From the NCBI RefSeq assembly GCF_015182285.1, contig NZ_PRDM01000001.1:1674001-1738000 (forward strand): DNA of 64,000 nucleotides, read 5' to 3'. Of the stretch, positions 1 to 8,946 are shown piece after piece. The DNA comes from Flavobacterium hungaricum. Its GTDB lineage: Bacteria > Bacteroidota > Bacteroidia > Flavobacteriales > Flavobacteriaceae. Position 1 is the stretch's first letter; every line of letters starts with the position of its first letter. The translations under genes and the position numbers were made by a program. Below the pieces are notes generated by a model that was not told the origin of the DNA, ran no database searches, and worked only from the letters and a program-made list of their open reading frames with translations.

Positions 1-1112
1 ATGCAGATGTAATTCAGTTGCAGAAATTTGCTTCTGACGGATTAAACGCTGATGTGCAGCTGGCAAAATTAGAGCGTATGAAACAATATGCAGATGCTTT
101 AAGCTGCCGTAGAAAAATTCTACTTTCTTATTTTGGTGAATTGGTTACAGAGAATTGCGGTAACTGTGATATTTGCAAAAATCCGCCAACATTTTTTGAT
201 GGAACGATTCTGGCGCAGAAAGCCTTATCTGCAATCACTCGCTTGAAAGAATCGGAACCGCTGGCTGTAATTGTAGATTTTTTAAGAGGCTCAAAAAACG
301 CATATATCTATGAAAAAAATTATCAGGAGCTAAAAACGTACGGAATTGGACATGACATTTCGTGGTACGACTGGAATCAATATTTAATTCAGCTGATTAA
401 TTTAGGTTACTTAGAAATTGCTTTTCATCAGCATAATAAAATTTTATTGACTCCTTTTGCAAAGAAAGTTTTATTTGAAAACGAAAAAGTCAAATTAACA
501 ACTGTTGTTAAGAAAGTAATCGATAAAAACGAAATTAAAGAAACCAAAGCAAAACCAGCTAAAAATTCTCTTTTTGAAATACTTAGAAAATTGCGCTATG
601 AAATTGCCAAAGACGAAGAAGTTCCTGCTTATGTAATATTTAGTGATGCTGCTCTGAGACAAATGGAAATAGTAAGACCAATGAGTGAAGAAGAATTTCT
701 TACCATTGAAGGGGTCGGAAAAGCAAAACTTGAAAAATATGGTTCTGAATTTATTGATGCCATAACTTATTACGAAAAAGTAAAGAAAGAAAATTCGAAG
801 AAGAAAAAAGAAGGCAACACCTATAAAACAACTTTAGAATTATATCAAAATGGGGTTTCGGTACAAGAAATCGCTGAGCAGAGAAAATTGGGACTGACAA
901 CTATTATCTCGCATTTAGCCAAGTTATATGTCGATGGAAATGATATTGATTTAAGTCAGTTTGTTTCTGATGAGGAAGTTAAACTTCTCCATAAAGCACA
1001 AATCGAATTAGAATATCCTACAGCGTTAAAACCTTATTTCGATCATTTTGAAGAAAAATTATCTTATGATAAAATTCGCTTAGGTCTTGCTATAGTTGAA
1101 AGGAATAAATAA
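1..1112 (+). CDS. recQ: ATP-dependent DNA helicase RecQ, C-terminal part (cut by window start)
   Basis: The reading frame is open from the first bases, so the 5' end with the helicase core lies outside the window. What remains is the RecQ tail. It has four zinc-binding cysteines (about residues 35, 52, 55 and 58 of the visible part, the last three as CGNCDIC), an RQC winged-helix region, an HRDC domain (NSLFEILRKLRYEIAK through GVGKAKLEKYG), and a final helix-turn-helix of the type found on long RecQ proteins (LYQNGVSVQEIAEQRKLG). RecQ unwinds DNA 3'-5' in recombination repair. The gene ends at a bidirectional hairpin terminator shared with the convergent DinB-like gene. The family call is firm; the ATPase motifs cannot be checked here. 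Confidence 0.95.
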   Translation, partial: ADVIQLQKFASDGLNADVQLAKLERMKQYADALSCRRKILLSYFGELVTENCGNCDICKNPPTFFDGTILAQKALSAITRLKESEPLAVIVDFLRGSKNAYIYEKNYQELKTYGIGHDISWYDWNQYLIQLINLGYLEIAFHQHNKILLTPFAKKVLFENEKVKLTTVVKKVIDKNEIKETKAKPAKNSLFEILRKLRYEIAKDEEVPAYVIFSDAALRQMEIVRPMSEEEFLTIEGVGKAKLEKYGSEFIDAITYYEKVKKENSKKKKEGNTYKTTLELYQNGVSVQEIAEQRKLGLTTIISHLAKLYVDGNDIDLSQFVSDEEVKLLHKAQIELEYPTALKPYFDHFEEKLSYDKIRLGLAIVERNK

Positions 1113-1169
1113 TAGTGGTTTTGAAAAAAAAAAGTTTTTATTTCATTTGAATTGAATAATACAAAAAGA

Positions 1170-1203
1170 AAAATCCTGTAAAATAAAAATTTTACAGGAT
1201 TTT
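1170..1203. terminator. bidirectional hairpin terminator between recQ and the DinB-like gene
   Basis: A perfect 15-bp inverted repeat (AAAATCCTGTAAAAT, loop AAAA, ATTTTACAGGATTTT) lies between the convergent ends of recQ and the DinB-like gene. The A and T runs on the two sides let it work for both strands. Confidence 0.85.
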
Positions 1204-1220
1204 CTATTTCATTTGATTGA

Positions 1221-1736
1221 TTACAAATACCTTTCTTCAAAAACTTTTTGATGATGTTTTTGATGTCCGATTATTACAAAACCTAAAGCACGAACTGAAA
1301 TTTTATTATTAGAAGCTGTTCCAATACGTTTAAGTTGTTCTTCAGATAAGCTTTTGTAAAACAATAAATTTGAATGTCTTAAGGCAGAAAGTTCTGTTAG
1401 CAATTCCTGAATACTTCTTTTGTTTGAATCGGTGTTGTTTGCGTAATCATCTTCTTCAAAACTTGACAAAGGCGTTTGGTCATTTCTAGAAAAACGCAGC
1501 GCTCTATAAGCAAAAATTCTTTCAGAATCCATAAGGTGCTGGATAATATCTTTAATTGTCCATTTGCCTGGAGCATAACGATAATCAAATTTATCCATTG
1601 GAATGTTTTGAACAAATCGGATAAATTCATGAAGCGATATTTCTAATTCTTCGATCAAATCTCCTGATCCAGCCTGATTGATATACGTGCCAAAGTGGCC
1701 GGCATATTCATTCTCTAATAATTCAGAACTTTTCAT
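1221..1736 (-). CDS. DinB-like (YfiT/DinB superfamily) putative metal-dependent protein
   Basis: A 171-residue protein of the DinB/YfiT four-helix-bundle superfamily. These proteins bind a metal through three histidines and often act as thiol-dependent transferases or hydrolases. Visible landmarks are APGKWTIKDIIQHLMDSERIFAYR in the second helix region and IIGHQKHHQKVFEERYL at the C terminus, which supply His ligands. The start is set at the ATG ten bases after the ppc stop. A longer frame from a TTG would overlap ppc and adds nothing conserved. It is probably co-transcribed with ppc, since the gap is ten bases and no terminator lies between them. The substrate is unknown. Confidence 0.85.
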   Translation of the reverse strand: MKSSELLENEYAGHFGTYINQAGSGDLIEELEISLHEFIRFVQNIPMDKFDYRYAPGKWTIKDIIQHLMDSERIFAYRALRFSRNDQTPLSSFEEDDYANNTDSNKRSIQELLTELSALRHSNLLFYKSLSEEQLKRIGTASNNKISVRALGFVIIGHQKHHQKVFEERYL

Positions 1737-1746
1737 AATATATTTT

Positions 1747-4332
1747 TTAAGCAGAATTTCTACTTGCGTTAGTATTTCCAAAAAGTGATCTTGTTACAAT
1801 TTTCTCGTATACTTTGATCAGTTCTTCGTTTACGTTTTCTTCTTTATTCAATTCATTGATTCTCAATAAAGCATATTGCTGAATAGTCAACAATGGCAAA
1901 ACAATTCGCTCTCTGATTTGAATAGAAGCAATACCGTCAGGGTAATTTTCCATTAACGTTTTGTGATCTGCAATTTTAAGAAGCAAACGTTTAGTTTCTT
2001 GAAATTCAGTATTGATAATCTGCCAAAATTCTCCAAATTCCGGATCTTTCTGCATATAAGCCGTCAATGGCAGGAATGATTTTGCCAAAGACATCATACT
2101 GTTTTCTAACAAAGTCTTAAAGAACAATGAATTATGATACAAATTACTTACTTTGTCCCATTGACCAGATTCTTCAAAATGTTTTAAAGCAGATCCTACA
2201 CCAAAAAATCCAGGAACGTTTTGCTTCAACTGACTCCAAGAACCTACAAACGGAATCGCTCTAAGATCAGCAAAATCTAACGATTCTGATTTACTTCTTT
2301 TAGAAGGACGGCTTCCAATGTTGGTTTTTGAGTAATATTTCAGCGTACTCATTTTTTCCAGGTAAGGAATAAATTTTGGATGGTTTTTTAAATTAAGGTA
2401 TTTGTTATAACCTAAATCTGCTAATTCAGTCAAAATCTGAGTTTCCTCAACAGTCAGCTCATTTTTTTCTTTACTAAAAACCTGATTCGTAACTCCTGCA
2501 CTTAAAAGGTTTTCAATGTTATAACGACAAGAATCTAACGTTCCAAAATTAGAGCTTATGGTCTGTCCTTGAACGGTAATTTGAATTTCGTTATTTTCTA
2601 TTTTTGGCCCTAATGAAGCGTAAAATTTATGTGTTTTTCCACCGCCGCGTGCTGGCGGGCCGCCACGTCCATCAAAGAATATTGCTTTTACGCCATATTT
2701 TCTAGAAATTTCAGTCAGGGCAATTTTAGCTTGATAGATACTCCAGTTCGCCATTAAATAACCACCATCTTTGGTACCATCAGAAAAACCAAGCATTATA
2801 GTCTGTTTGTTTCCTCTAGATTTAAGATGTTTAGAATATTCAGGATTGGTATACAGCTGTTCCATCACATCGTGCGCATTTTGTAAATCGTCAACCGATT
2901 CAAAAAGCGGAATAATATCTACTGTTGGATGATCCCAATTATTCAAACGAATCATGGCAAAAGTTTCCATTACATTCAATGCACTTTCATTATTACTAAT
3001 GATATAGCGGTTTGCTCCTTCTTCTCCGTTATTTTCCTGAATGGTTTTAATTGCTTGAACAGACTCTAAAGTCGATCTTGTAATTTCATTTTCAAAATCA
3101 GCCGGATTTAAGTTTCCTTTTACTTTAGATAAAACAACTATTTTTTCATCTTCAGTTAAATCGAAATAATTTGCAGGAAAAATATCCGATCCAGAATTCA
3201 AATAATAATTTACTACATCTTGGAAAACGGCATTGTGAATTTTACTGTTTTGACGAATATCTAAAGTGGCAAAGTGAAAACCAAATAAATTGATTTTTAC
3301 TAAAAACGCTTCTAATTCATCTAAATATAACGATTGGTGTTTTTCAATAATTATCGCTCTAATTTTATTGAGCTGCGTTAATAATTCTTCTAAAGTGATA
3401 AAAATTTCTCCTTTAGAATAAAAAACAGAACGGTAAAGTTTATGTTCAAGATCGGACACCAAAGTATCTACATCAGAGAAAGTTAGCTTACGTTTTAGAT
3501 TACGCATTTCAACATAATAGCACTTAAGAATCGAAGTTCTAAGACGCTCTGCAACCTTCAAAGTAATTTCTGTAGTTACAAAAGGATTTCCGTCCCTGTC
3601 ACCTCCCGGCCAGAAACCAAGTTTGATTAATTGGTTTTGAATGGCATTTCCATTTAATATGTTTTTTTGAAGATAATGAACAATTTCTCCAGAAGTAGCA
3701 TAAAAAACATTCTCTAAATACCAGATCAAACTCACCGCCTCGTCATACGGATTTGGTTTTTCTTTTTGGATAAAAGGTGTTTTTCCCAGCTGTGCCAATA
3801 ACTGTTTGATTTTAAGCAAATCGTTAGAGCGTATTGCTTCTGTTAAATCATTGATGATTCCTAAAACAGGTCCTGGATAAAATTGCGTTGGGTGTGCAGT
3901 TAAAACCGTACGAACATTGAAATTTTCTAAAAATTCAATTAATTCGTCGTCTTTTTCTTTAGCATCCGATTTTTCTTTAATGTCTCTAAGAGAGCCTCGC
4001 CCTTCCATATTGTTTACATTCGGAAAAGCGGCATCTTCAATAGCATCAAACAGTACGATTTGACGTTCGATATATTGAATAAATCGAAACATCAATTCAA
4101 TTTTCTCTTCTTCTGATGCGTCATTTAGAAATTTATTAGAGAAAAAATCAAATATTTCTTTTGGTGTTTCTTCTTTTTTAAATCCAGTTTCGCAAGTTTC
4201 TGTAAACAAAGGCAGTAAAACCCCTGTATTATCTATAGAATCAAAAGGTAATGTTATAAAAACACTATTATAAATGTGGTATTTCGAGAGAACGTCTTGA
4301 TTAAAACGTTCAATTTTTGGCAACGTATACAT
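1747..4332 (-). CDS. ppc: phosphoenolpyruvate carboxylase
   Basis: An 861-residue PEP carboxylase, which adds bicarbonate to phosphoenolpyruvate to give oxaloacetate and so refills the TCA cycle. Diagnostic motifs are all present: LTAHPTQ with the catalytic His (about residue 147), FHFATLDIRQNS, MLGFSDGTKDGGYLMANW, the Gly-rich loop FFDGRGGPPARGGGKTH (about residue 557), and SRPSKR followed by RAIPFVGSWSQLKQNVPGFFG. The length fits the bacterial enzyme. The C terminus reads ASRNSA in place of the usual RNTG ending, a small deviation at the position that closes on the active site. It stands downstream of an Lrp-type regulator but is separated from it by a terminator. Confidence 0.97.
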   Translation of the reverse strand: MYTLPKIERFNQDVLSKYHIYNSVFITLPFDSIDNTGVLLPLFTETCETGFKKEETPKEIFDFFSNKFLNDASEEEKIELMFRFIQYIERQIVLFDAIEDAAFPNVNNMEGRGSLRDIKEKSDAKEKDDELIEFLENFNVRTVLTAHPTQFYPGPVLGIINDLTEAIRSNDLLKIKQLLAQLGKTPFIQKEKPNPYDEAVSLIWYLENVFYATSGEIVHYLQKNILNGNAIQNQLIKLGFWPGGDRDGNPFVTTEITLKVAERLRTSILKCYYVEMRNLKRKLTFSDVDTLVSDLEHKLYRSVFYSKGEIFITLEELLTQLNKIRAIIIEKHQSLYLDELEAFLVKINLFGFHFATLDIRQNSKIHNAVFQDVVNYYLNSGSDIFPANYFDLTEDEKIVVLSKVKGNLNPADFENEITRSTLESVQAIKTIQENNGEEGANRYIISNNESALNVMETFAMIRLNNWDHPTVDIIPLFESVDDLQNAHDVMEQLYTNPEYSKHLKSRGNKQTIMLGFSDGTKDGGYLMANWSIYQAKIALTEISRKYGVKAIFFDGRGGPPARGGGKTHKFYASLGPKIENNEIQITVQGQTISSNFGTLDSCRYNIENLLSAGVTNQVFSKEKNELTVEETQILTELADLGYNKYLNLKNHPKFIPYLEKMSTLKYYSKTNIGSRPSKRSKSESLDFADLRAIPFVGSWSQLKQNVPGFFGVGSALKHFEESGQWDKVSNLYHNSLFFKTLLENSMMSLAKSFLPLTAYMQKDPEFGEFWQIINTEFQETKRLLLKIADHKTLMENYPDGIASIQIRERIVLPLLTIQQYALLRINELNKEENVNEELIKVYEKIVTRSLFGNTNASRNSA

Positions 4333-4364
4333 AATTGTGTTGTAGTTGGTTGGTTAATTAGTCA

Positions 4365-4394
4365 TAAAAAAACCCCAAGAATAAACTTGAGGTT
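4365..4394 (-). terminator. terminator of the Lrp/AsnC gene
   Basis: Read on the minus strand, a 9-bp stem (AACCTCAAG, loop TTTATT, CTTGGGGTT, with one G-U pair) is followed by a T run. It lies just after the Lrp-type stop codon and before ppc, so the two genes are probably separate transcripts. Confidence 0.8.
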
Positions 4395-4425
4395 ATATTT
4401 TTGATATAGCATTCAAGAAAAGTTC

Positions 4426-4905
4426 TTACATATTTTTGAAAATAGTATGCATCAAACGCTTCTTATCGTTTATACTTTCCTCTAATGAGATCATTGTTTC
4501 TGTTCTGTAAACACCCTCGATATCATCAATCATGAAGATAACTTCTTTTGCGTGTTTTGTATCTTTTGCTCTAATTTTGCAAAAAATGTTAAATTTACCA
4601 GTAGTTACAGAAGCTACAGTAACGAATGGAATTTGGTTAATTCGCTCTAATACAAATTTTGTCTGAGACGTATTATTCAGAAATACTCCCACGTAAGCAA
4701 TAAATGAATACCCTAATTTATCGTAATCCAAGGCTAAAGAAGACCCCATTATTATACCTGCGTCTTCCATCTTTTTTACTCTAACATGTACTGTTCCAGC
4801 AGATATCAATAATTTCTTTGCAATGTCAGTAAACGGAACTCTCGTATTGTCTATTAACATATCTAAAATCTGGTGATCTACTTCATCTAAACGAAATTTA
4901 CTCAT
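4426..4905 (-). CDS. Lrp/AsnC family transcriptional regulator
   Basis: A 159-residue feast/famine regulator. The N-terminal winged helix-turn-helix (about residues 5-55, VDHQILDMLIDNTRVPFTDIAKKLLISAGTVHVRVKKMEDAGII) is followed by the RAM ligand-binding domain (about 65-145, with VASVTTGKFNIFCKIRAKDTKHAKEVI). These proteins form octamers and respond to amino acids. No dedicated target is evident. ppc lies downstream beyond a terminator, and the M14 peptidase upstream is transcribed the same way 77 bases away. A weak promoter match precedes the gene. The family is certain; the effector and regulon are unknown. Confidence 0.93.
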   Translation of the reverse strand: MSKFRLDEVDHQILDMLIDNTRVPFTDIAKKLLISAGTVHVRVKKMEDAGIIMGSSLALDYDKLGYSFIAYVGVFLNNTSQTKFVLERINQIPFVTVASVTTGKFNIFCKIRAKDTKHAKEVIFMIDDIEGVYRTETMISLEESINDKKRLMHTIFKNM

Positions 4906-4937
4906 AATTCTTTAATTAATATTACTAATTGCTATTA

Positions 4938-4969
4938 CAAAGTATAAAATTATATATAAAAAACAACAA
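4938..4969 (-). promoter_or_regulatory. possible promoter of the Lrp/AsnC gene
   Basis: On the minus strand a TTGTTG sequence lies 17-20 bases before TATACTTTG. This is close to, but one base offset from, the Bacteroidota consensus TTG-N19-TAnnTTTG. It ends about 33 bases before the start codon. Confidence 0.35.
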
Positions 4970-4982
4970 ATTCACATAAAAA

Positions 4983-6137
4983 TTAACTTTTTATTAATCC
5001 GTTAACAAATTTAACATTTTTATTTAAATAAAAATTTGCTTTTTGACCCACTTTCAGAATATTTCCAGTATCATCAGAATATTCTGCTCCTTTTGCATCG
5101 TATACGTAATGTCCGAAATAATTTTCCAACTCGCCTACTTCACTAATATAAGCATTAAAATGAATCTTATTTTCGATTAATTCTTCTTTGTATTGTGCGA
5201 CAAAATTCGTAATAATTTCGATACCATCATAATTTATTTTGACATTTTTATACATAAAATCATAAAAAACCACATTATTTTGTGAAATATTCAAATATTC
5301 ACCAAAACGATTCTTAACTAAATCGTTTTCGGAAATGAGTTTAAAGCTTAAAATTAACGAGAAAAAGATGAATTTTCGGGTAATTTCTCTTTCATAGTCC
5401 CCAGGATAGTGCCCAGCCTCAAATAAGATCGTAGGAACGCCTAAAAATTGAAAAGTGTCTCCAATACAATTAATATTAAAAGAATCGTCAAATCTTCCTA
5501 CTTGTCCCGGAATATATTGCTGTAATGTTTCGTTAATTCCAGCTATAATATTGATGGCTTTTAATCTGTTTTCGTTTACATCACGCTCTTCATTATAAGA
5601 TGGTGCCAAAAATGACACCGTAGCTGGTTTTCCTGTCGTACCCGCACCAAAAATAGTACGCTGATCGTGAAGGTTAAAACAGTAGTGAGGTTTAAAATCT
5701 TCAAAAACGGCTCTTAATACATTACTTTCCGGCTGGGTTAAGTCTTGCGAATCACGATTTAAGTCAACCTCATTTGCATTGGCTCGCGTATACAATCTTG
5801 CTCCATCTGGATTTAAAATAGGGATACTATAAAAGGTAAAAGTAGTAAGCATGGTATTCGCTAGATCGGATCCTCCATTAAGAAAATTGATAAAATCAAA
5901 TAATGCTTTCGTGGTCGTACTTTCGTTTCCGTGCATTTGCGACCAAAGATAAATTCGTGTGCTGCCTGTACCAATTTGATAACTATAAATTGGTTCTCCC
6001 AAAACAGACTTGCCAATTACTTTAACTTGATTGTTAGCATTTAGTTTATCTAATAGAGGTTGAATATGGTCTAAGGTCAAGTAACGACCAGAAATGGTTT
6101 CTTCTTTGTACTGCGTGAAAAGTGCTTCTAAATTCAT
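4983..6137 (-). CDS. M14 family zinc carboxypeptidase-like protein
   Basis: A 384-residue M14 metallopeptidase. The zinc site is readable: His and Glu of HGNE (about residues 68 and 71), the third ligand His in FNLHDQ (about 157), substrate-binding NPDGARLYTRANANEVDLNRD, and the catalytic Glu in LFEAGHYPGDYERE (about 240). There is no signal peptide, so it is probably cytosolic and may act on small peptides or peptidoglycan-type substrates. It is divergent from an XRE regulator, and its own upstream region carries two of the four TTTAC-N4-GTAAA palindromes, one over a TAnnTTTG element. Control by that regulator is inferred. The substrate is unknown. Confidence 0.9.
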   Translation of the reverse strand: MNLEALFTQYKEETISGRYLTLDHIQPLLDKLNANNQVKVIGKSVLGEPIYSYQIGTGSTRIYLWSQMHGNESTTTKALFDFINFLNGGSDLANTMLTTFTFYSIPILNPDGARLYTRANANEVDLNRDSQDLTQPESNVLRAVFEDFKPHYCFNLHDQRTIFGAGTTGKPATVSFLAPSYNEERDVNENRLKAINIIAGINETLQQYIPGQVGRFDDSFNINCIGDTFQFLGVPTILFEAGHYPGDYEREITRKFIFFSLILSFKLISENDLVKNRFGEYLNISQNNVVFYDFMYKNVKINYDGIEIITNFVAQYKEELIENKIHFNAYISEVGELENYFGHYVYDAKGAEYSDDTGNILKVGQKANFYLNKNVKFVNGLIKS

Positions 6138-6449
6138 TGTGTTTTGATTAGTTTACAAAAGTAAACATCTTTATTTTTACAATTGTAAACAATTAAAAAG
6201 TTTCACAATTTAGTTTTGTAAACACATTTTTAAACGTATTTGTTTAGAGTTGTGAATCGACGCGCTTACTAAAGAAACGATTAGTATAAAAGATCTTATA
6301 ATATTGAAAAACAATGATTTAATTAGTATTATTTAAATATAAAATTGAACACAAAAAGGACTTTATGTATTATATAACAGTTTATAATTTGTTAGTTGAT
6401 TTCATTTTGTTACATTTGTAAATAGTCAAACAAATTAAAGTAATTTACA
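6138..6449. promoter_or_regulatory. divergent control region with four TTTAC-N4-GTAAA palindromes
   Basis: This gap between the M14 peptidase and the XRE regulator holds four similar inverted repeats. They are GTTTAC-AAAA-GTAAAC (6151-6166), TTTAC-AATT-GTAAA (6176-6189), TTAC-ATTT-GTAA (6410-6421) and TTTAC-AATG-GTAAA (6444-6457). All have a 4-base spacer. The first covers a minus-strand TACTTTTG element (6156-6163) near the peptidase start. The third covers the regulator's TACATTTG element. The fourth spans the regulator's ATG. The pattern fits operators for the XRE protein; that link is inference. Confidence 0.65.
6389..6418 (+). promoter_or_regulatory. promoter of the XRE regulator
   Basis: TTG (6389-6391), a 19-base spacer and TACATTTG (6411-6418) match the Bacteroidota consensus TTG-N19-TAnnTTTG exactly. 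Transcription would begin about 25 bases before the ATG. A palindrome lies over the -7 element, which would allow repression by a bound protein. Confidence 0.7.
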
Positions 6450-6896
6450 ATGGTAAACATAGATGATTTTGTAAAAAGACTCGAAAATATATTGGAATAT
6501 TACGCACTAAATGCTTCTACATTTGCCGATAAAATTGGCGTGCAGCGATCTAGTATGTCTCATTTATTATCGGGACGAAATAAGCCCAGCTTAGATTTTG
6601 TAATGAAAATTATAGAAGTTTTTCCTGAAGTTGATATTTACTGGCTGCTAAACGGTACCGGAAATTTCCCAAAAAATAATGAAGTTCCAACAGAAGTAAA
6701 AAAGAGCCCCGCTCCTATTTCATACGAAATTTCAAATTCGCCAGATCTATTTTCCACTTTTGAAAAAACAGAAAAAATGGAATCAGCACCAAAAGACATA
6801 GCGCCGCAAAAAATAAATTTAGCAGCGGATCAGGAGGAAATCGAAAAAATCGTCTTTTTTTATAAAAACGGAACCTTTAAGGTCTATAATTCTTAA
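6450..6896 (+). CDS. XRE-family helix-turn-helix transcriptional regulator
   Basis: A 148-residue protein with an N-terminal Cro/C1-type helix-turn-helix (about residues 5-68; FADKIGVQRSSMSHLLSGRNKPSLDFVMKI, then YWLLNGTG). A low-complexity linker and a short C-terminal segment ending in KIVFFYKNGTFKVYNS follow. This layout is common in Flavobacteriaceae. The gene is divergent from the M14 peptidase. One palindrome overlaps its start codon and another its -7 element, which suggests it represses itself and perhaps the peptidase. No partner toxin is next to it, so an antitoxin role is unlikely. Confidence 0.88.
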   Translation: MVNIDDFVKRLENILEYYALNASTFADKIGVQRSSMSHLLSGRNKPSLDFVMKIIEVFPEVDIYWLLNGTGNFPKNNEVPTEVKKSPAPISYEISNSPDLFSTFEKTEKMESAPKDIAPQKINLAADQEEIEKIVFFYKNGTFKVYNS

Positions 6897-6979
6897 TTTA
6901 AAAATTAGCGCATATTCGGAGATTGGTCCAGAAAATTTTCAAATACGCGATTCTCACGCGTTAGAAAAAAAACAAATTT

Positions 6980-7531
6980 TTAGAATTGAAAACCATTTTT
7001 TGGAATCTTGCCTGCAACCCCGCGATAAAACTCTTTAAATATTTTTATGTCTTCCTCATAATTGCCCGTCGGAAAAAATGGTTTCCCAAATTTGACTTCT
7101 TTTTTGCCCCAGTCAAAAGCAACAGGAACAATAGGAACATTTGCTTTAAGTGCGATATAATAAAATCCTGTTTTTATTTCAGTTATTCCTTTTCGTGTTC
7201 CCTCAGGAGCAACAGCAAGTCTAAATACTTCTTTTCTGTCAAAAATAGCGGCAATAGAATCTACTTTATTCAATCCGCCCGTGCGGTCCAGCGGTTCACC
7301 GCCAACATTTCTAAAGTAATATCCAAAAGGAAATTTAAACAATTCTTTCTTCCCTACCCAATTCATTTCCAGCCCCGATATCCCTCTAGTAAAGAGTCCG
7401 ATATAAAAATCATGATTGCTCGTATGAGGCATTACCATTAATACACATTTTTTTACTGCTGCATTTTCCATTCCCACTATCTTCCAGCCCATTAGCTTAA
7501 AAAAGATGAATTTGTATAATAGTTTTTTCAT
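6980..7531 (-). CDS. 1-acyl-sn-glycerol-3-phosphate acyltransferase-like protein (PlsC superfamily)
   Basis: A 183-residue short acyltransferase. The catalytic HxxxxD box appears as HTSNHD (about residues 36-41). GGEPLDR, the acceptor-binding block PEGTR (about 109-113), and VPIVPVAFDWG follow in the family order. Such proteins transfer fatty acyl groups to lysophosphatidate or related lipids at the membrane. The N terminus is short, so the protein is at the small end for the family. It is divergent from the spermidine-synthase-like gene. The acyl acceptor is not determinable. Confidence 0.88.
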   Translation of the reverse strand: MKKLLYKFIFFKLMGWKIVGMENAAVKKCVLMVMPHTSNHDFYIGLFTRGISGLEMNWVGKKELFKFPFGYYFRNVGGEPLDRTGGLNKVDSIAAIFDRKEVFRLAVAPEGTRKGITEIKTGFYYIALKANVPIVPVAFDWGKKEVKFGKPFFPTGNYEEDIKIFKEFYRGVAGKIPKNGFQF

Positions 7532-7571
7532 TAAAGATTTATTATTTAGTGCAAAATAAAAGATTTAATGG

Positions 7572-7579
7572 TAAATTTG
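7572..7579 (+). promoter_or_regulatory. -7 element (TAAATTTG) of the spermidine-synthase-like gene
   Basis: TAAATTTG matches TAnnTTTG. It sits between two possible start codons of the downstream gene (7568 and 7598), which favours the second. No clear -33 TTG was found. Confidence 0.4.
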
Positions 7580-7597
7580 AGTAAAACCAGTCTTAAA

Positions 7598-8263
7598 ATG
7601 ATTCAAAAACTTTTCAGCTATTTAATTCCCATTAAAATCTATAAAAAGAAATCGGCCAGAAGCAAAACCATAGAAGTTACCTGGGCAAATGGAGAATTAG
7701 TTTTGGATTCTGAAAACACTAATTACTCTTACGGAAGTCTGCAGCGCATATTACGATACGGACTCCGAAATATTGGCTACGATCAAGTTCTCGAAATGGA
7801 TCATATTTTGGTACTGGGAGTTGCCGGCGGAAGTGTCATAAAAACATTAGTTGATGAAATTCAATACAAACATAAAATTACAGGAGTCGAGATCGATTCA
7901 GAAATGATCCAGATTGCAAATCAATATTTTGAACTTGACAAAATCAAACAGTTAAATCTTGTAATTGACGATGCTTTTGAATTTGTTCTTAAAACTAAAG
8001 ATCAATATGACCTCATTATTATTGATGTTTTTGAAGATACTAATATGCCGAATTTTCTTTTTGAGAAATTCTTTTCGGATAGAATCTGCACACTTTTAAG
8101 AAGCAATGGATATATTTTGTTCAATACCATGATTTTAGACGAAGTACATAATGTTCGAAACCGAAAATACATCTCTGAAATAGATTCTAAATTATTTACT
8201 TCTAAAATGCTGCCCCGTATTGAGGTGCACAATGAATTGATAATTATTAAAAAAAATGATTAA
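7598..8263 (+). CDS. spermidine synthase-like methyltransferase-fold protein
   Basis: A Rossmann-fold protein of the spermidine synthase/SAM-methyltransferase type, about 221 residues. Visible motifs are ILVLGVAGGSVIKTL (nucleotide-binding motif I), ITGVEIDSEMI (acidic residue after strand 2), LVIDDAFEFV and DLIIIDVFED. Two starts are possible. I take the ATG at 7598 (MIQKLFSYLI), because a TAAATTTG promoter element lies between it and the upstream ATG at 7568. Polyamine synthesis is not proven, since many such proteins are orphans. It heads a plus-strand run with the M23 peptidase six bases downstream. Confidence 0.75.
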   Translation: MIQKLFSYLIPIKIYKKKSARSKTIEVTWANGELVLDSENTNYSYGSLQRILRYGLRNIGYDQVLEMDHILVLGVAGGSVIKTLVDEIQYKHKITGVEIDSEMIQIANQYFELDKIKQLNLVIDDAFEFVLKTKDQYDLIIIDVFEDTNMPNFLFEKFFSDRICTLLRSNGYILFNTMILDEVHNVRNRKYISEIDSKLFTSKMLPRIEVHNELIIIKKND

Positions 8264-8268
8264 ATGCT

Positions 8269-8946
8269 ATGAAACCTTTATCTTCTATTTTAAACGCATT
8301 ACCTCCTACTAAAGTTATTGATGCCGCTATAAATCTTTCTCAGTATGTTCGGTTGGATTTATCGGTTACCAATCGCGAATTTGCCGACACAAGACCCGAA
8401 ACGGCAGAAGATTTTGAAAATTATATTTCAAATTATCTTAAAAAGAATAATGCTAAAGTCGCGTTTGGCGGTTACATCGAGGGACGTTTTTTATATAAAA
8501 GAAGCAGCATTTTTAAAGATGATTCTAAGCCGGAACGAAATATTCATATTGGTTTAGACCTTTGGGCAGAAGAAGGTACAAGTGTTTTGGCAGCTTTAGA
8601 CGGAAAAGTTCACAGTTTTAAAAACAATGTGGGTTTAGGGGATTACGGACCTACCATAATATTGGAACATGAAGTTCAAAAGAAAATATTTTATACTTTA
8701 TACGGACATTTATCGTTAGAAAGTATAGAAAACTTAACAGTCGGAGACAATTTTAAAAAAGGAGATAAAATTGCAACGCTCGGAAATGCCTCTGTAAATG
8801 GAGATTACGCACCTCATGTGCATTTTCAAATTATTCATAATATCGAAGATTATTGGGGAGATTATCCAGGGGTCTGCAATACAAATGATTTGAATTTTTA
8901 TATAGAAAACTGTCCCGATCCTAACTTATTATTAAAAATAACTTAA
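8269..8946 (+). CDS. M23 family metallopeptidase (LytM-type)
   Basis: A 225-residue protein with a C-terminal M23 domain (about residues 85-205). The zinc ligands are in HIGLDLW (His and Asp) and HVHFQ (second His of HxH); the supporting YGHLS block lies between. M23 enzymes cut peptidoglycan cross-links or glycine-rich peptides. No clear signal peptide is visible at the N terminus (MKPLSSILNALPPTKVIDAA), which is unusual for a wall-acting enzyme. The flanking genes encode a methyltransferase-fold protein and a lipoprotein with almost no gaps, so an operon is likely. Confidence 0.85.
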   Translation: MKPLSSILNALPPTKVIDAAINLSQYVRLDLSVTNREFADTRPETAEDFENYISNYLKKNNAKVAFGGYIEGRFLYKRSSIFKDDSKPERNIHIGLDLWAEEGTSVLAALDGKVHSFKNNVGLGDYGPTIILEHEVQKKIFYTLYGHLSLESIENLTVGDNFKKGDKIATLGNASVNGDYAPHVHFQIIHNIEDYWGDYPGVCNTNDLNFYIENCPDPNLLLKIT

